Notes: a model not told the origin generated them from the letters alone. Shown: positions 42,978 to 51,878, counted from the stretch's first letter. The stretch: DNA of 64,000 bases from Flavobacteriales bacterium UBA2104 (GCA_002331485.1 DCYS01000007.1:62001-126000); one strand, 5' to 3'. Made by a program: numbers and translations.

Positions 42978-43784
42978 ATGAGAGAAATAATTGAAAAGGC
43001 ATGGGAAGATCGTTCAATGTTGGAGGATCAAAGTGTTGTGAAAGTAATTGAAGAGGTTATTGAGGGATTGGATAAAGGAAAATATCGAGTTGCTGAGCCG
43101 ACAAATGATGGTTGGCAAGTAAATGAGTGGATCAAAAAAGCTGTCGTTATGTATTTCCCGATTCGTAAAATGGAAACGATCGAGGTCGGTCCATTTGAGT
43201 TCCATGATAAAATGGCTTTGAAAAGTAACTATAAAGAACTTGGCGTTCGAGTTGTTCCTCATGCTGTTGCACGTTATGGGGCTTATATTTCTTCTGGTGT
43301 GATAATGATGCCTTCTTATGTTAATATAGGAGCATACGTAGATGAAGGTACTATGGTAGATACATGGGCTACTGTTGGTTCATGTGCTCAGATCGGCAAA
43401 AATGTTCACCTGAGTGGAGGTGTAGGAATTGGAGGTGTTTTAGAACCATTACAAGCTGCTCCTGTAATCGTTGAAGATGGTGCTTTCATCGGTTCACGAT
43501 GTATCGTTGTTGAAGGAGTGCGTGTAAAGAAAGAAGCTGTTCTCGGGGCTAATGTAGTACTAACGAAATCTACTAAGATTATTGATGTCACAGGAGATTC
43601 TCCTGTAGAATTAAGAGGTGAAGTTCCTGAAAGAAGTGTCGTTATACCAGGCTCATACACTAAAGAGTTTCCAGCTGGAGATTATCAGGTGCCATGTGCA
43701 TTGATCATTGGTAAAAGAAAGCCAAGTACAGATTTGAAAACTTCACTAAATGATGCGCTAAGAGAGCACAATGTAGCTGTATAA
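42978..43784 (+). CDS. dapD: Tetrahydrodipicolinate N-succinyltransferase DapD
   Basis: 268 residues (family ~270). It transfers succinyl from succinyl-CoA to tetrahydrodipicolinate in lysine/meso-diaminopimelate synthesis. The helical N-terminal domain (~1-90) is followed by a left-handed beta-helix of hexapeptide repeats: GAYISSGVIMMPSYVNIGAY, VDTWATVGSCAQIGKNVHLS, then GIGGVLEPLQAAPVIVED and FIGSRCIVVEGVRV. The C-terminus VPCALIIGKRKPSTD matches DapD. It is followed 19 nt later by meaB, probably in the same transcript. Confidence 0.95.
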   Translation: MREIIEKAWEDRSMLEDQSVVKVIEEVIEGLDKGKYRVAEPTNDGWQVNEWIKKAVVMYFPIRKMETIEVGPFEFHDKMALKSNYKELGVRVVPHAVARYGAYISSGVIMMPSYVNIGAYVDEGTMVDTWATVGSCAQIGKNVHLSGGVGIGGVLEPLQAAPVIVEDGAFIGSRCIVVEGVRVKKEAVLGANVVLTKSTKIIDVTGDSPVELRGEVPERSVVIPGSYTKEFPAGDYQVPCALIIGKRKPSTDLKTSLNDALREHNVAV

Positions 43785-43803
43785 ATGTTACATTAGTGTC
43801 ATT

Positions 43804-44838
43804 ATGAATAAGGATCAGCTCAAAAAATGGAAAGAAAAGCGACGCCAACGTCGTGAGTCAATGAATCATGATGAGTTATTGAGCGGTATTCTTTCAGGTG
43901 ATCTTAAGGCGCTTAGTAGTGGAATAACTCTACTCGAGTCCAAACGTTCAGAGGATAAAGAAATAGCTCAACAGCTCGTTTCGAGTTGTTTAAAACATGC
44001 CAAAGAATCTGTTCGAATTGGAATAACCGGTGTTCCAGGAGTAGGTAAAAGTACATTTATTGAAGCGTTTGGACAATTAGTTATTGAACGTGGACATAAA
44101 ATAGCTGTGCTAGCGATAGACCCTTCATCTGAGAAAAGTGGGGGAAGCATACTTGGTGATAAAACCAGGATGAATAAATTGTCTACATCTCCAGATGCTT
44201 TTATAAGACCATCCTCTGCTGGGAAATCTCTTGGTGGTGTTGCTAGAAAAACTAGAGAATCAATAATTCTATGCGAGGCTGCCGGATTTGATCATATTCT
44301 GATCGAAACAGTTGGAGTTGGGCAGTCTGAAACTGTTGTGCACTCTATGGTTGATTTCTTTTTATTATTGATGCTTGCTGGTGCTGGTGACGAGCTTCAG
44401 GGGATAAAGCGAGGTATCATGGAAATGGCTGATGCCTTGGTTATTACAAAAGCAGATGGAGATAATCTTACAAATGCCCAGAAAGCCAGGAAAGAATATC
44501 AAAATGCCATGCACTTATTTCCACCAAATGAAAACGAATGGATCCCAAAAGCACTTATCTCTTCAGCATACGATAATAGGAATATTGATAAAGTATTTGA
44601 CACTGTTGAGAGTTATGTGAATCAAACCAAATTGAATGGTCATTTTGAAAAAAATCGAAGATCTCAGGATAGATACTGGATGCATGAAACAATTGCAGAG
44701 GTGTTACTCTCTGATTTTTACGATGCGACCGAAATGAAACAAAGGATTAAGGATGTGGAAAAGTCAGTTGTCGAAGGAAAAGTTTCTTCATTTGAGGCTG
44801 CAGAGAATTTGATCAGAAAATATAAGAATGATGAATAG
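43804..44838 (+). CDS. meaB: MeaB/ArgK-type G3E GTPase, methylmalonyl-CoA mutase chaperone
   Basis: 344 residues. It guards loading and repair of adenosylcobalamin in methylmalonyl-CoA mutase. P-loop GITGVPGVGKSTFIEAFG; Mg/switch region LAIDPSSEKSGGSILGDKTR; Walker B HILIETVGVGQSE; base-recognition VITKADGDN (in place of NKxD). The C-terminal helices (~290-344) form the dimerisation arm. No mutase gene is in the window, so the partner must be elsewhere. The stop is overlapped by the next gene (11 nt), indicating translational coupling. Confidence 0.93.
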   Translation: MNKDQLKKWKEKRRQRRESMNHDELLSGILSGDLKALSSGITLLESKRSEDKEIAQQLVSSCLKHAKESVRIGITGVPGVGKSTFIEAFGQLVIERGHKIAVLAIDPSSEKSGGSILGDKTRMNKLSTSPDAFIRPSSAGKSLGGVARKTRESIILCEAAGFDHILIETVGVGQSETVVHSMVDFFLLLMLAGAGDELQGIKRGIMEMADALVITKADGDNLTNAQKARKEYQNAMHLFPPNENEWIPKALISSAYDNRNIDKVFDTVESYVNQTKLNGHFEKNRRSQDRYWMHETIAEVLLSDFYDATEMKQRIKDVEKSVVEGKVSSFEAAENLIRKYKNDE

Positions 44839-45616
44839 AGAATTAGCTTTTTTAGTATGTCTTGCCTTTCTTGCGAGTTGTTCAACTCGGGAGATAAAAG
44901 ATAGTGAATCAATGAATAACTCTTCTGATCAGGTAGATAAAGGAGAGCTTACTCCACAATTAATAGTAGCTGAGAGTTACGCTTATCATGGTTGTGAAAA
45001 GATCAATTCTTCATCTATATCTTTTGATTTTAGAGACAAGCATTATGATTATTTGCATACAGATTCGGGGCTTGTTCGTTTAAGAACATTCCAGGATTCT
45101 TCTGGTAGAACGGTCAAAGATGTTTGGTCGAGAAACAACCTTGAAAGGTTCATTGATGATTCATTGATAAATATCTCTGACGACAAGGAAAAAGCTTACG
45201 TGAATAGTATAAACAGTGTTTTTTATTTTGCCTTTCTGCCAAAATCTTTAAAAGATCCTGCTGTAAACCTCGAATATATTGATACCGTTGAAATCTCTAA
45301 GAAAGCATATCACAAGATAAAAGTTACGTTTGATGAAGAGGGTGGAGGTGAAGATCATGAGGATGTTTTTATATACTGGTTTAGTTTGGAGAATTATAGG
45401 TTGGATTATTTAGCATACTCATACGAAACCAACGGAGGTGGTATGCGATTCAGATCTGTAATCGACCGAGACGAGTACGAAGGAATAATTTTACAGGATT
45501 ATGCAAACTTCGCACCGCCAGAAGGAGCAAAATTGAATGATCTAGACCAACTTTATGAAAATGGTGAGCTCAAACAAGTGTCAACGATTGAGCTGAAAAA
45601 CATTATGGTTAAATAA
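44828..45616 (+). CDS. Lipoprotein, DUF6503-like
   Basis: 262 residues. Lipobox LAFLASCST (Cys ~18). The mature protein is beta-rich with a LolA/LppX-style layout: ESYAYHGCEKINSSSISFDF, HYDYLHTDSGLVRLRTFQ, YHKIKVTFDEEGGGEDHEDV, and FIYWFSLENYRLDYLAYSYE. These phrases match a Bacteroidota lipoprotein family that I believe is DUF6503; function unknown. It begins inside the meaB gene, which is odd for an envelope protein and probably reflects only transcriptional economy. Confidence 0.75.
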   Translation: MMNRELAFLVCLAFLASCSTREIKDSESMNNSSDQVDKGELTPQLIVAESYAYHGCEKINSSSISFDFRDKHYDYLHTDSGLVRLRTFQDSSGRTVKDVWSRNNLERFIDDSLINISDDKEKAYVNSINSVFYFAFLPKSLKDPAVNLEYIDTVEISKKAYHKIKVTFDEEGGGEDHEDVFIYWFSLENYRLDYLAYSYETNGGGMRFRSVIDRDEYEGIILQDYANFAPPEGAKLNDLDQLYENGELKQVSTIELKNIMVK

Positions 45617-45637
45617 GAACAGGTCCGTTCATTCTGA

Positions 45638-45674
45638 ACTCTAAACCCTAAAATCTAAACTCTAAATTTAGAAT
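45638..45674. repeat. Short degenerate heptamer repeats between convergent genes
   Basis: Five imperfect units of the type (C/T)CTAAA run from 45639 and end in the 12-bp palindrome TCTAAATTTAGA. It occupies most of the 63 nt between the lipoprotein and ffh. No T-tailed hairpin is present, so its role as a terminator is doubtful. Confidence 0.4.
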
Positions 45675-45679
45675 CTGTC

Positions 45680-47023
45680 TTACATTCCAGGCATTCCTCC
45701 GCCTTTCATCTGCTTCATCATATTCATCATATTCTTCTTGTTACTCATCATCTTCATCATCTTCTTAGTATCATTGAATTGTTTGAGTAACTTGTTCACT
45801 TCCTGAATATTTTGACCAGAACCTTGTGCGATCCGTTTCTTTCGACTCGAATTAATTATTGATGGATTTTCACGTTCCTCTGGACTCATTGAATATATAA
45901 TAGCCTCAATGTGCTTGAATGCATCATCTTCAATTTCGACACCTTTCATAGCTTTCCCCATTCCTGGGATCATTCCCATGAGGTCTTTAACGTTACCCAT
46001 CTTTTTAACCTGCTGTAACTGTCCGAGGAAATCATTAAAGTCGAACTGATTCTTTTTAATTCTCTTCTGGAGCTTTCGAGCTTCTTGCTCATCAAATTGC
46101 TCTTGAGCTCTTTCAACAAGAGATACGACATCTCCCATCCCCAGAATACGATCAGCCATACGCTTTGGGTAGAATACGTCAAGTGCATCCATTTTCTCTC
46201 CAGTACCTACAAATTTGATCGGCTTGTCAACAATTGCTTTGATCGATATTGCAGCACCACCTCGTGTATCACCATCGAGTTTTGTTAGGATCACTCCGTC
46301 AAAGTCAATGCGCTCATTGAAAGTCTTAGCTGTATTTACGGCATCCTGACCTGTCATCGCATCAACAACAAAAAGTGTTTCTGTTGGGTCGATCGCATTT
46401 TTGACATCTGAGATCTCATTCATCATTTGCTCATCAACAGCCAATCGACCAGCGGTATCAATGATCACAACATTATGGCTGTTACTTTTTGCATGCTGAA
46501 TAGCATCTTGAGCAATTTTTACAGGATTTTTTTCTTCTTTGTTCGAATATACATCTACACCGATCTGCTCACCTAACACGTGTAGCTGATCGATCGCTGC
46601 AGGACGGTAAACATCACAGGCAACTAATAATGGATTTTTACCCTTCTTATTCTTTAAAAAGTTAGCTAATTTTCCAGAGAATGTAGTTTTACCAGAACCT
46701 TGAAGACCAGACATTAAAATAACACCTGGATTTCCCTGATAATTTACTTCTGTTTCATCACCACCCATCAATTCGATCAACTCTTCATGACAGATCTTGA
46801 TCATTAACTGACCTGGTGATACAGAATTTAGTACATCACGACCAAGCGCCTTTTCTTTAACGGTTGTTGTAAATTCTTTAGCAGTATTGAAGTTGACATC
46901 GGCATCTAATAATGCACGTCTCACTTCTTTCAAGGTTTCTGCAACATTGATCTCAGAGATCTGTCCCTGTCCCTTTAATACCTTAAACGCTTTTTCAAAC
47001 TTCTCCGTTAGATTCTCGAACAT
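45680..47023 (-). CDS. ffh: Signal recognition particle GTPase Ffh
   Basis: 447 residues. It binds signal sequences on ribosomes and brings them to FtsY. N domain ~1-90; G domain with P-loop LQGSGKTTFSGKL, G2/G3 VVIIDTAGRLAVDEQMM, and TKLDGDTRGGAAISI (the closing loop). The M domain (~300-447) contains RILGMGDVVSLVERAQEQ, GMIPGMGKAM and a C-terminal methionine-rich tail with eight Met in the last ~20 residues. A TAACTTTG element is at 47047-47054 on this strand. Confidence 0.97.
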   Translation of the reverse strand: MFENLTEKFEKAFKVLKGQGQISEINVAETLKEVRRALLDADVNFNTAKEFTTTVKEKALGRDVLNSVSPGQLMIKICHEELIELMGGDETEVNYQGNPGVILMSGLQGSGKTTFSGKLANFLKNKKGKNPLLVACDVYRPAAIDQLHVLGEQIGVDVYSNKEEKNPVKIAQDAIQHAKSNSHNVVIIDTAGRLAVDEQMMNEISDVKNAIDPTETLFVVDAMTGQDAVNTAKTFNERIDFDGVILTKLDGDTRGGAAISIKAIVDKPIKFVGTGEKMDALDVFYPKRMADRILGMGDVVSLVERAQEQFDEQEARKLQKRIKKNQFDFNDFLGQLQQVKKMGNVKDLMGMIPGMGKAMKGVEIEDDAFKHIEAIIYSMSPEERENPSIINSSRKKRIAQGSGQNIQEVNKLLKQFNDTKKMMKMMSNKKNMMNMMKQMKGGGMPGM

Positions 47024-47046
47024 AATTCACCTGTATTTTGTGGTTG

Positions 47047-47054
47047 CAAAGTTA
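47047..47054 (-). promoter_or_regulatory. -7 promoter element TAACTTTG (ffh)
   Basis: Perfect TAnnTTTG on the minus strand, 23 nt before the ffh ATG. Confidence 0.55.
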
Positions 47055-47134
47055 ATAAATCCTTGTCAGAAAGCAAGACAGGGCGACTGAATCTACAATT
47101 TTGAACTTTAGATCAAAAAATCGCGATTATTCTG

Positions 47135-47142
47135 TATATTTG
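47135..47142 (+). promoter_or_regulatory. -7 promoter element TATATTTG
   Basis: Perfect TAnnTTTG, 20 nt before the ATG at 47163 of the SGNH-like lipoprotein gene. Confidence 0.55.
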
Positions 47143-47162
47143 TTAGGAACAACTCATTGAAA

Positions 47163-48509
47163 ATGAAATATACTACTGCTACTGCAATTTTAAGTTTGGC
47201 CCTATTTTTTTCATGTCAGAAAGAAGATGATCTTGATCGATTAGGGGATGTTGATTTTAGTCGACCTGCCGCGATCGGAGGAAGCATGATGTCTGGTTAC
47301 CAAGATGGTGCACTATACCCAAAAGGTCAGGAAAAGTCTATTCCTCAACTGTTTTTTGATAGAGTTGCAGAACATGGTGGTGGTTCATTTAGTACGCCTG
47401 TGATGTCCAATAATGATGGTGTTGGAGTTAATCCTAAGCCTTGGACATCTATTTTTCAAACAAGAAGTCGCTTAAATATGCGAACGGATTGTGAAGGAGT
47501 TGAAAGTTTAGGTCCGGTAAAATCTCTTTATCAGAATACAGGTCTTAGTGATCTTGATCAATCATCTAGTAATGTTAATGGTCAGTATCAATGTGCTCCA
47601 TTTGCAACGCTTGAAAGAATGCTCGATCCTAATTTCGGTTTGTCATACAATGATGGTAATCCATACCCTTATTACCACAGAGCAGCAAGCAATCCTGGTG
47701 TTTCTACAATGATCGGAGAAATAGTTGATTACAATCCTTCGTTTCTTTTAGGTTGGTTTGGAATGGAAGAGGTTGTAAGTTATGCCCAAACAGGGGGGAC
47801 TTCGAATACATTAATGGATCCTATTGTTTTTGAACAAAGACTAGATTCAGTTTTGTCTATCATTTCAGCGAATGGAACAAAAGGAGCGTTGATCAATATT
47901 CCTGATGTAAAAGAATTGCCTTATTTCCAGTTAGTGCAATATAACGGAGCAAATCTTGATGAGACTCAAGCTGCTGATCTAAACCAGCTTTATACCGCAT
48001 CTAATGCGAACCACATTAACTTTAATGTTGGTCCAAATCCATTTATTTGTGAAGATCCTGACGCTCCACAAGGTTTACGTCATTTGAAAAACGGTGAACT
48101 GCTAACGCTGACTGTGCCATTAGATTCTATGAAATGTCAACTTTATGGACTTTTCGGTAGATTCTTTAAAGATCAATATTATTTGTCGCTGGATGAGGTT
48201 TCAATGTTGGACCAGGCAATATTATCTTACAATGCTACAATAGCGAAATTAGCTGAAAAATATGATCTGGCTTTAGTTGATGCAAATTCTTTCTACACAA
48301 CTGTTGATTCTGGAATTATGTGGGATGGAGCAGGCTTTTCTTTCGAATTCGTAACCGGAGGATTTATTGGTCTAGATGGTATTTATCCTAATCAAAAGGG
48401 ATACGCATTGATTACCAACGAAATTATTGAATCTGTAAACGAGCACTATGGAACACACATTCCAAATATCAATTGTTTAGATTGTGATGGTGTGGTTTTC
48501 CCAGAATAG
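47163..48509 (+). CDS. SGNH/GDSL-hydrolase-like lipoprotein with altered catalytic residues
   Basis: 448 residues from the ATG at 47163. Lipobox ALFFSC, Cys18. The block-I region is DFSRPAAIGGSMMSGYQDGA, where related Bacteroidota esterases read roughly 'ALGNSLTAGYADG'. The nucleophile position is kept as Ser41, but the GNSL context is changed to GGSM. Near the C-terminus GLDGIYPNQKGYALITNEII corresponds to block V, in which the catalytic DxxH would be Asp405-x-x-His; here position 408 is Tyr. Either the protein uses another residue or it has lost esterase activity. It probably sits on the outer membrane. Confidence 0.75.
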   Translation: MKYTTATAILSLALFFSCQKEDDLDRLGDVDFSRPAAIGGSMMSGYQDGALYPKGQEKSIPQLFFDRVAEHGGGSFSTPVMSNNDGVGVNPKPWTSIFQTRSRLNMRTDCEGVESLGPVKSLYQNTGLSDLDQSSSNVNGQYQCAPFATLERMLDPNFGLSYNDGNPYPYYHRAASNPGVSTMIGEIVDYNPSFLLGWFGMEEVVSYAQTGGTSNTLMDPIVFEQRLDSVLSIISANGTKGALINIPDVKELPYFQLVQYNGANLDETQAADLNQLYTASNANHINFNVGPNPFICEDPDAPQGLRHLKNGELLTLTVPLDSMKCQLYGLFGRFFKDQYYLSLDEVSMLDQAILSYNATIAKLAEKYDLALVDANSFYTTVDSGIMWDGAGFSFEFVTGGFIGLDGIYPNQKGYALITNEIIESVNEHYGTHIPNINCLDCDGVVFPE

Positions 48510-48823
48510 ATGAATTGATCAATTCTAGTTCCTGTTCAACTAAACTTTACTGATCAGACTACTGACTGATCTGCACGGATTCGCGATCAAGCATATTCTT
48601 AGTTTATTTTCATCGTACTTATGCATTATAATCGAGACTTTAACTGAATCTTAAGATATTCAGTTAGGAGGTTAACTTTGTTGTTATCAATATTCTCTTG
48701 CACGTTTTTCCCACGACTAATTAATAACGTTTAGAATCAATTGGACCTCATTATAAACGAGGTTGAGTAATAAAAAAAGCTACCCTGTTAAGAGTAGCTT
48801 TCTTTAATAAATCTTTAAGCTGA
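48510..48823. other. Gene-free gap between convergent genes with an orphan promoter-like element
   Basis: 314 nt with no credible reading frame. From left to right: palindrome GAATTGATCAATTC (48513-48526); inverted repeat ACTGAAT-8 nt-ATTCAGT (48643-48664); a perfect rightward -7 element TAACTTTG (48673-48680) with no gene after it; hairpin ACCTC/GAGGT (48745-48763); and the leftward terminator at 48776-48801. The last four are arranged like a small RNA gene of about 115-120 nt, discussed as a finding. Confidence 0.5.
48776..48801 (-). terminator. Rho-independent terminator of the esterase operon
   Basis: Stem AAAGCTAC / GTAGCTTT. On the minus strand it is followed by seven T's, 22 nt after the esterase stop. 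On the plus strand the tail is TTTCTTTAA, weaker but possibly functional. Confidence 0.75.
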
Positions 48824-50113
48824 TTATTTGATAATCACCTTGTTCGTTTGAATTCCTTTCGCTGTACTTACCTTAACGAAGTATATTCCTTCATTAAACT
48901 GACTAACATCGATTTTATGATCAAGTTTGTTCAGTCGTTTACTGTAGACGACCTGACCATTTATGTTAGTGATCTCTACTCTCTCCATTTCCTCACCATT
49001 CGCATGGATGTTTAATTCGTTGTAAGCTGGATTTGGATAAGTATTCAAGTAAGCTTCATCTTTCGTGTATTCAGAAAGTGCTGAAGTTGGCGCCTCATGA
49101 CATGGTGTAGGATCTTCTGTAGTATTACACTTACAGTATTCTGTTGCTCCACAAACAAAGTGTAGCAACCACTGAGTAGCATAAAGGTCTACTGTGTCAG
49201 TGTAAGCAGCATTGTTAACGTGAGGAACGTGATCTGCACCATAGTGTGCTTTAAAACAGTTCTTCAACCCTAATGTTTCTGCTTTTGCATGTACAGTTTC
49301 ACTACCATCAACCTCCATGATCTCATAGATCGCTACAGAGATCATATCTGTTCCAAATGGAACTGTACCATCCTGATCACCATGCATACTGAGTACAGGC
49401 TCATCGTTTGCAGATTCCATCCAGGCAACATCACCTAGTGCACCAGCTAAACTAATAACTGCTGAAACATCACTATTGTAACCAGGAGTACCTGATTCAC
49501 CTTCTAATCCTCCAGCTAAACTTGGATCGTTCATATCGATAAATGCAGGGATTTCTGATTCTTTATCTAAATACGCAAGGTGCAGTGCAGTGAACCCTCC
49601 TGCTGAACTCCCCATCAAGTAAATGTGGTTTGTATCAATACCATAAGGATTTCCATCCTCTGCGAAAGACTTTTTGAAGTATCGAACTGCAGCTTTCGTA
49701 TCCTGAGTAGCTCTCATAACTGCTTCAGAAGCATCACTTTCATCTGGACCAGATAATAAGTTGTTCATACCAAGACGATAATTGATCGAAGAAGTAACGT
49801 ATCCTTTTCTTGCATACATTTCAGCAAGTGGTTTCACATCATCTCCAGTTTTACTTCCGGCAATAAATGTACCTCCATGGATGAATATAATTAGTGGCCT
49901 ACTTGTCTCAGTGTCTCCAGTTGGCTCATAAACATCTAATAACAGGTTTTCAGTTCCGCTGTTGTCGAAAGCAACGTTCGAACCATATTGAATATCAGAC
50001 GTTAGATCAAAATCATTGAAGATTTCTTGATCATAACGACCACCCGAACAGTCTTGAGCTTTTGCTGTGAAAAGCATAGATGCGGCAGCCGCAAATAGAT
50101 AGATTTTTTTCAT
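48824..50113 (-). CDS. T9SS-secreted alpha/beta-hydrolase (carboxylesterase-like)
   Basis: 429 residues. The signal peptide ends FTAKAQ (~20). Alpha/beta-hydrolase fold of the BD-FAE/HSL-like type: oxyanion motif IIFIHGGTFIAGS (79-81), nucleophile elbow LMGSSAGGFTALH (Ser170), acid in SMHGDQDGTVPFG and His in GADHVPHVNN. The C-terminal ~75 residues form a type A sorting domain (LNTYPNPAYNELNIHANGE ... NEGIYFVKVSTAKG), so it acts outside the cell. It lies 16 nt after a FadL-type channel gene, which suggests release and then uptake of a hydrophobic acid or alcohol. Confidence 0.88.
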   Translation of the reverse strand: MKKIYLFAAAASMLFTAKAQDCSGGRYDQEIFNDFDLTSDIQYGSNVAFDNSGTENLLLDVYEPTGDTETSRPLIIFIHGGTFIAGSKTGDDVKPLAEMYARKGYVTSSINYRLGMNNLLSGPDESDASEAVMRATQDTKAAVRYFKKSFAEDGNPYGIDTNHIYLMGSSAGGFTALHLAYLDKESEIPAFIDMNDPSLAGGLEGESGTPGYNSDVSAVISLAGALGDVAWMESANDEPVLSMHGDQDGTVPFGTDMISVAIYEIMEVDGSETVHAKAETLGLKNCFKAHYGADHVPHVNNAAYTDTVDLYATQWLLHFVCGATEYCKCNTTEDPTPCHEAPTSALSEYTKDEAYLNTYPNPAYNELNIHANGEEMERVEITNINGQVVYSKRLNKLDHKIDVSQFNEGIYFVKVSTAKGIQTNKVIIK

Positions 50114-50129
50114 AGTTATCTGTTTTTAA

Positions 50130-51353
50130 TTAAAATTGATATGAGAACGCAATTCCAGGGATGAACGCTTGTGAAGTCCATCTTCCTGAGAATCCTGTCT
50201 CAAGGTTAGTATCTGATCTTTCAGCACCATATATATACATGAAAGATGCGTCAATATTGAAATTCTTGATAGAATAAGAAGCCCCAACTGTTAAACCTAT
50301 TTTATCCATATCAGGGGTTTCTGGGGTCATGTATCCATTTTGAACTGGTGTGAAATCATAATATGCTCCTCCACGCAGTTGGAATTGTTCTGAAAACTCG
50401 TGCTCTATACCAGCTCTTATAATGGCAGCATTTTTATATTCTCTTGGTGATTTTGAGTCTTCCAGATTTTCAGTGTTTTCTTCAAAGTCAAATGCAAGTG
50501 TATCGTAGCTACTCCAGGTTATGTAGTTAATATCGAAGTTAAATCTTGTTTTCTCAGTTAACTTGATCGATACACCAAAGTTCGTTACACTTGGAAGATT
50601 GATCTCTGTTCCGAAAGTTGTCGAAGGAAAGTTTGAACTTAGTGAAGGAGGAACATCAAATTCAGCTTGACCACCATCTAAGGAAACTTTAAGTCCTGAA
50701 CGATAGCTTAATCCTAAGCTAACTTGCTCAGAAAGTTCATAGAAAACCCCAACATTAAATCCATGTCCATTTCCACTACCACTCAGATTAACTTCGCTAT
50801 ATGATCCATCAGCTTGTTGTACTGGTACTCCGCGACGCAACTTGAAATCACCTGTTCCGAAAACATAACCAACACCAATTCCTAATTTTTCATTGATCTG
50901 GTATGCGAAAGTCCCTTGGTAGAAGATCGTTCGTAACGCCATTTCTCTTAATAAAAACTGACCTTTCCATTCATCTTCATAACTAATTCCAGAACCGAAG
51001 GGAGTATACGCAGATAGTCCAATTACGAAAGGAGAATCCTCAGTAAATTTTAATGCAACATGCGCATTGAATGGGGTTCCAATCCCACTTGTACTTTCAG
51101 CAGTATAAACACCCGGTTGCATTTCTCTGTATCCCACTCGAGATGCAATAAGATTGATCCCGATCAATACTTCAGTTCGAGCAAAAGCTAAAGCTCCCGG
51201 ATTGAAAAATCCACTGGCAGCTCCTAATCGCATACCTGTTCCTGTGTGGCCCATTCCAGCACTTCGTTGACCTTGTAGGTTAACCTGAAAACCTCCAGCA
51301 ATACTATAAAACAGAGTAAAAGTGAGTAGGGTAGTAGTAAGAATTCGTTTCAC
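50130..51353 (-). CDS. FadL/OmpP1/TodX-family outer-membrane channel
   Basis: 407 residues from a GTG start. The signal peptide ends FYSIAGG (~22). The family's hatch motif follows directly: FQVNLQGQRSAGMGHTGTG, then AASGFFNPGALAFAR. The barrel strands contain LGIGVGYVFGTGDFKLRRG, VSLGLSYRSGLKVSLDGGQ and NFGVSIKLTEKTRFNFD, and the last strand ends ...GIAFSYQF with the terminal Phe. Members carry long-chain fatty acids or aromatic compounds across the outer membrane. It is the first gene of an operon with the secreted esterase. Confidence 0.9.
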   Translation of the reverse strand: MKRILTTTLLTFTLFYSIAGGFQVNLQGQRSAGMGHTGTGMRLGAASGFFNPGALAFARTEVLIGINLIASRVGYREMQPGVYTAESTSGIGTPFNAHVALKFTEDSPFVIGLSAYTPFGSGISYEDEWKGQFLLREMALRTIFYQGTFAYQINEKLGIGVGYVFGTGDFKLRRGVPVQQADGSYSEVNLSGSGNGHGFNVGVFYELSEQVSLGLSYRSGLKVSLDGGQAEFDVPPSLSSNFPSTTFGTEINLPSVTNFGVSIKLTEKTRFNFDINYITWSSYDTLAFDFEENTENLEDSKSPREYKNAAIIRAGIEHEFSEQFQLRGGAYYDFTPVQNGYMTPETPDMDKIGLTVGASYSIKNFNIDASFMYIYGAERSDTNLETGFSGRWTSQAFIPGIAFSYQF

Positions 51354-51525
51354 AAGTGTAAATTTTGACTAAATATAGGAAAAATCTCCTCAATAGTTAA
51401 TTAATTGTTATGTATACATTATACTTTTTACTTTAAAAGACATTAACAAGCTGATAAGTGGTAGGGTTTGCAGTTTAACAGTTTAAAAAAGAATCAGATT
51501 ATTCTTGTAAAACGAATAATTCATC

Positions 51526-51533
51526 TATCTTTG
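51526..51533 (+). promoter_or_regulatory. -7 promoter element TATCTTTG (rpsO-pnp)
   Basis: Perfect TAnnTTTG, 49 nt before the rpsO ATG. A CTTG at 51504-51507 is the nearest -33 candidate, with an 18-nt spacer. Confidence 0.6.
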
Positions 51534-51582
51534 CGCCGTGTTAGAGTAACACATACATAAAAATCATTTAAACAATATTGGC

Positions 51583-51852
51583 ATGTATTTATCAGCTGAA
51601 AAGAAAAAAGAGATTTTCAAGAAACACGGGAAATCAGAGAATGACACAGGTTCTGCAGAGGGACAGATCGCATTGTTCACATACAGAATTGGTCATTTAA
51701 CGAATCACCTGAAAGAAAATCGAAAAGATTACGGTACACAAAGAGCGTTGCAGCTTCTTGTAGGTAAAAGAAGAAGTTTGTTGGATTATTTAAAGAAGAC
51801 AGACATCGAGCGTTACCGTGCGATCGTAAAAGAGCTTGGATTGAGAAGATAA
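51583..51852 (+). CDS. rpsO: 30S ribosomal protein S15
   Basis: 89 residues. FKKHGKSENDTGSAEGQIAL, FTYRIGHLTNHLKENRKDYG-type residues and LLVGKRRSLLDYLKK are diagnostic. It is a primary binder of 16S rRNA helix 22 and helps shape the platform. The rpsO-pnp order matches that in Enterobacteria and many other bacteria, with a hairpin between the two genes. Confidence 0.98.
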   Translation: MYLSAEKKKEIFKKHGKSENDTGSAEGQIALFTYRIGHLTNHLKENRKDYGTQRALQLLVGKRRSLLDYLKKTDIERYRAIVKELGLRR

Positions 51853-51878
51853 TTTTTAGTTCAACATAAAATTTGGAT

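Noticed and set aside
45641..45651. Telomere-like CCCTAAA repeat
   Set aside because: Only one exact unit occurs among degenerate heptamers in a bacterial gap.
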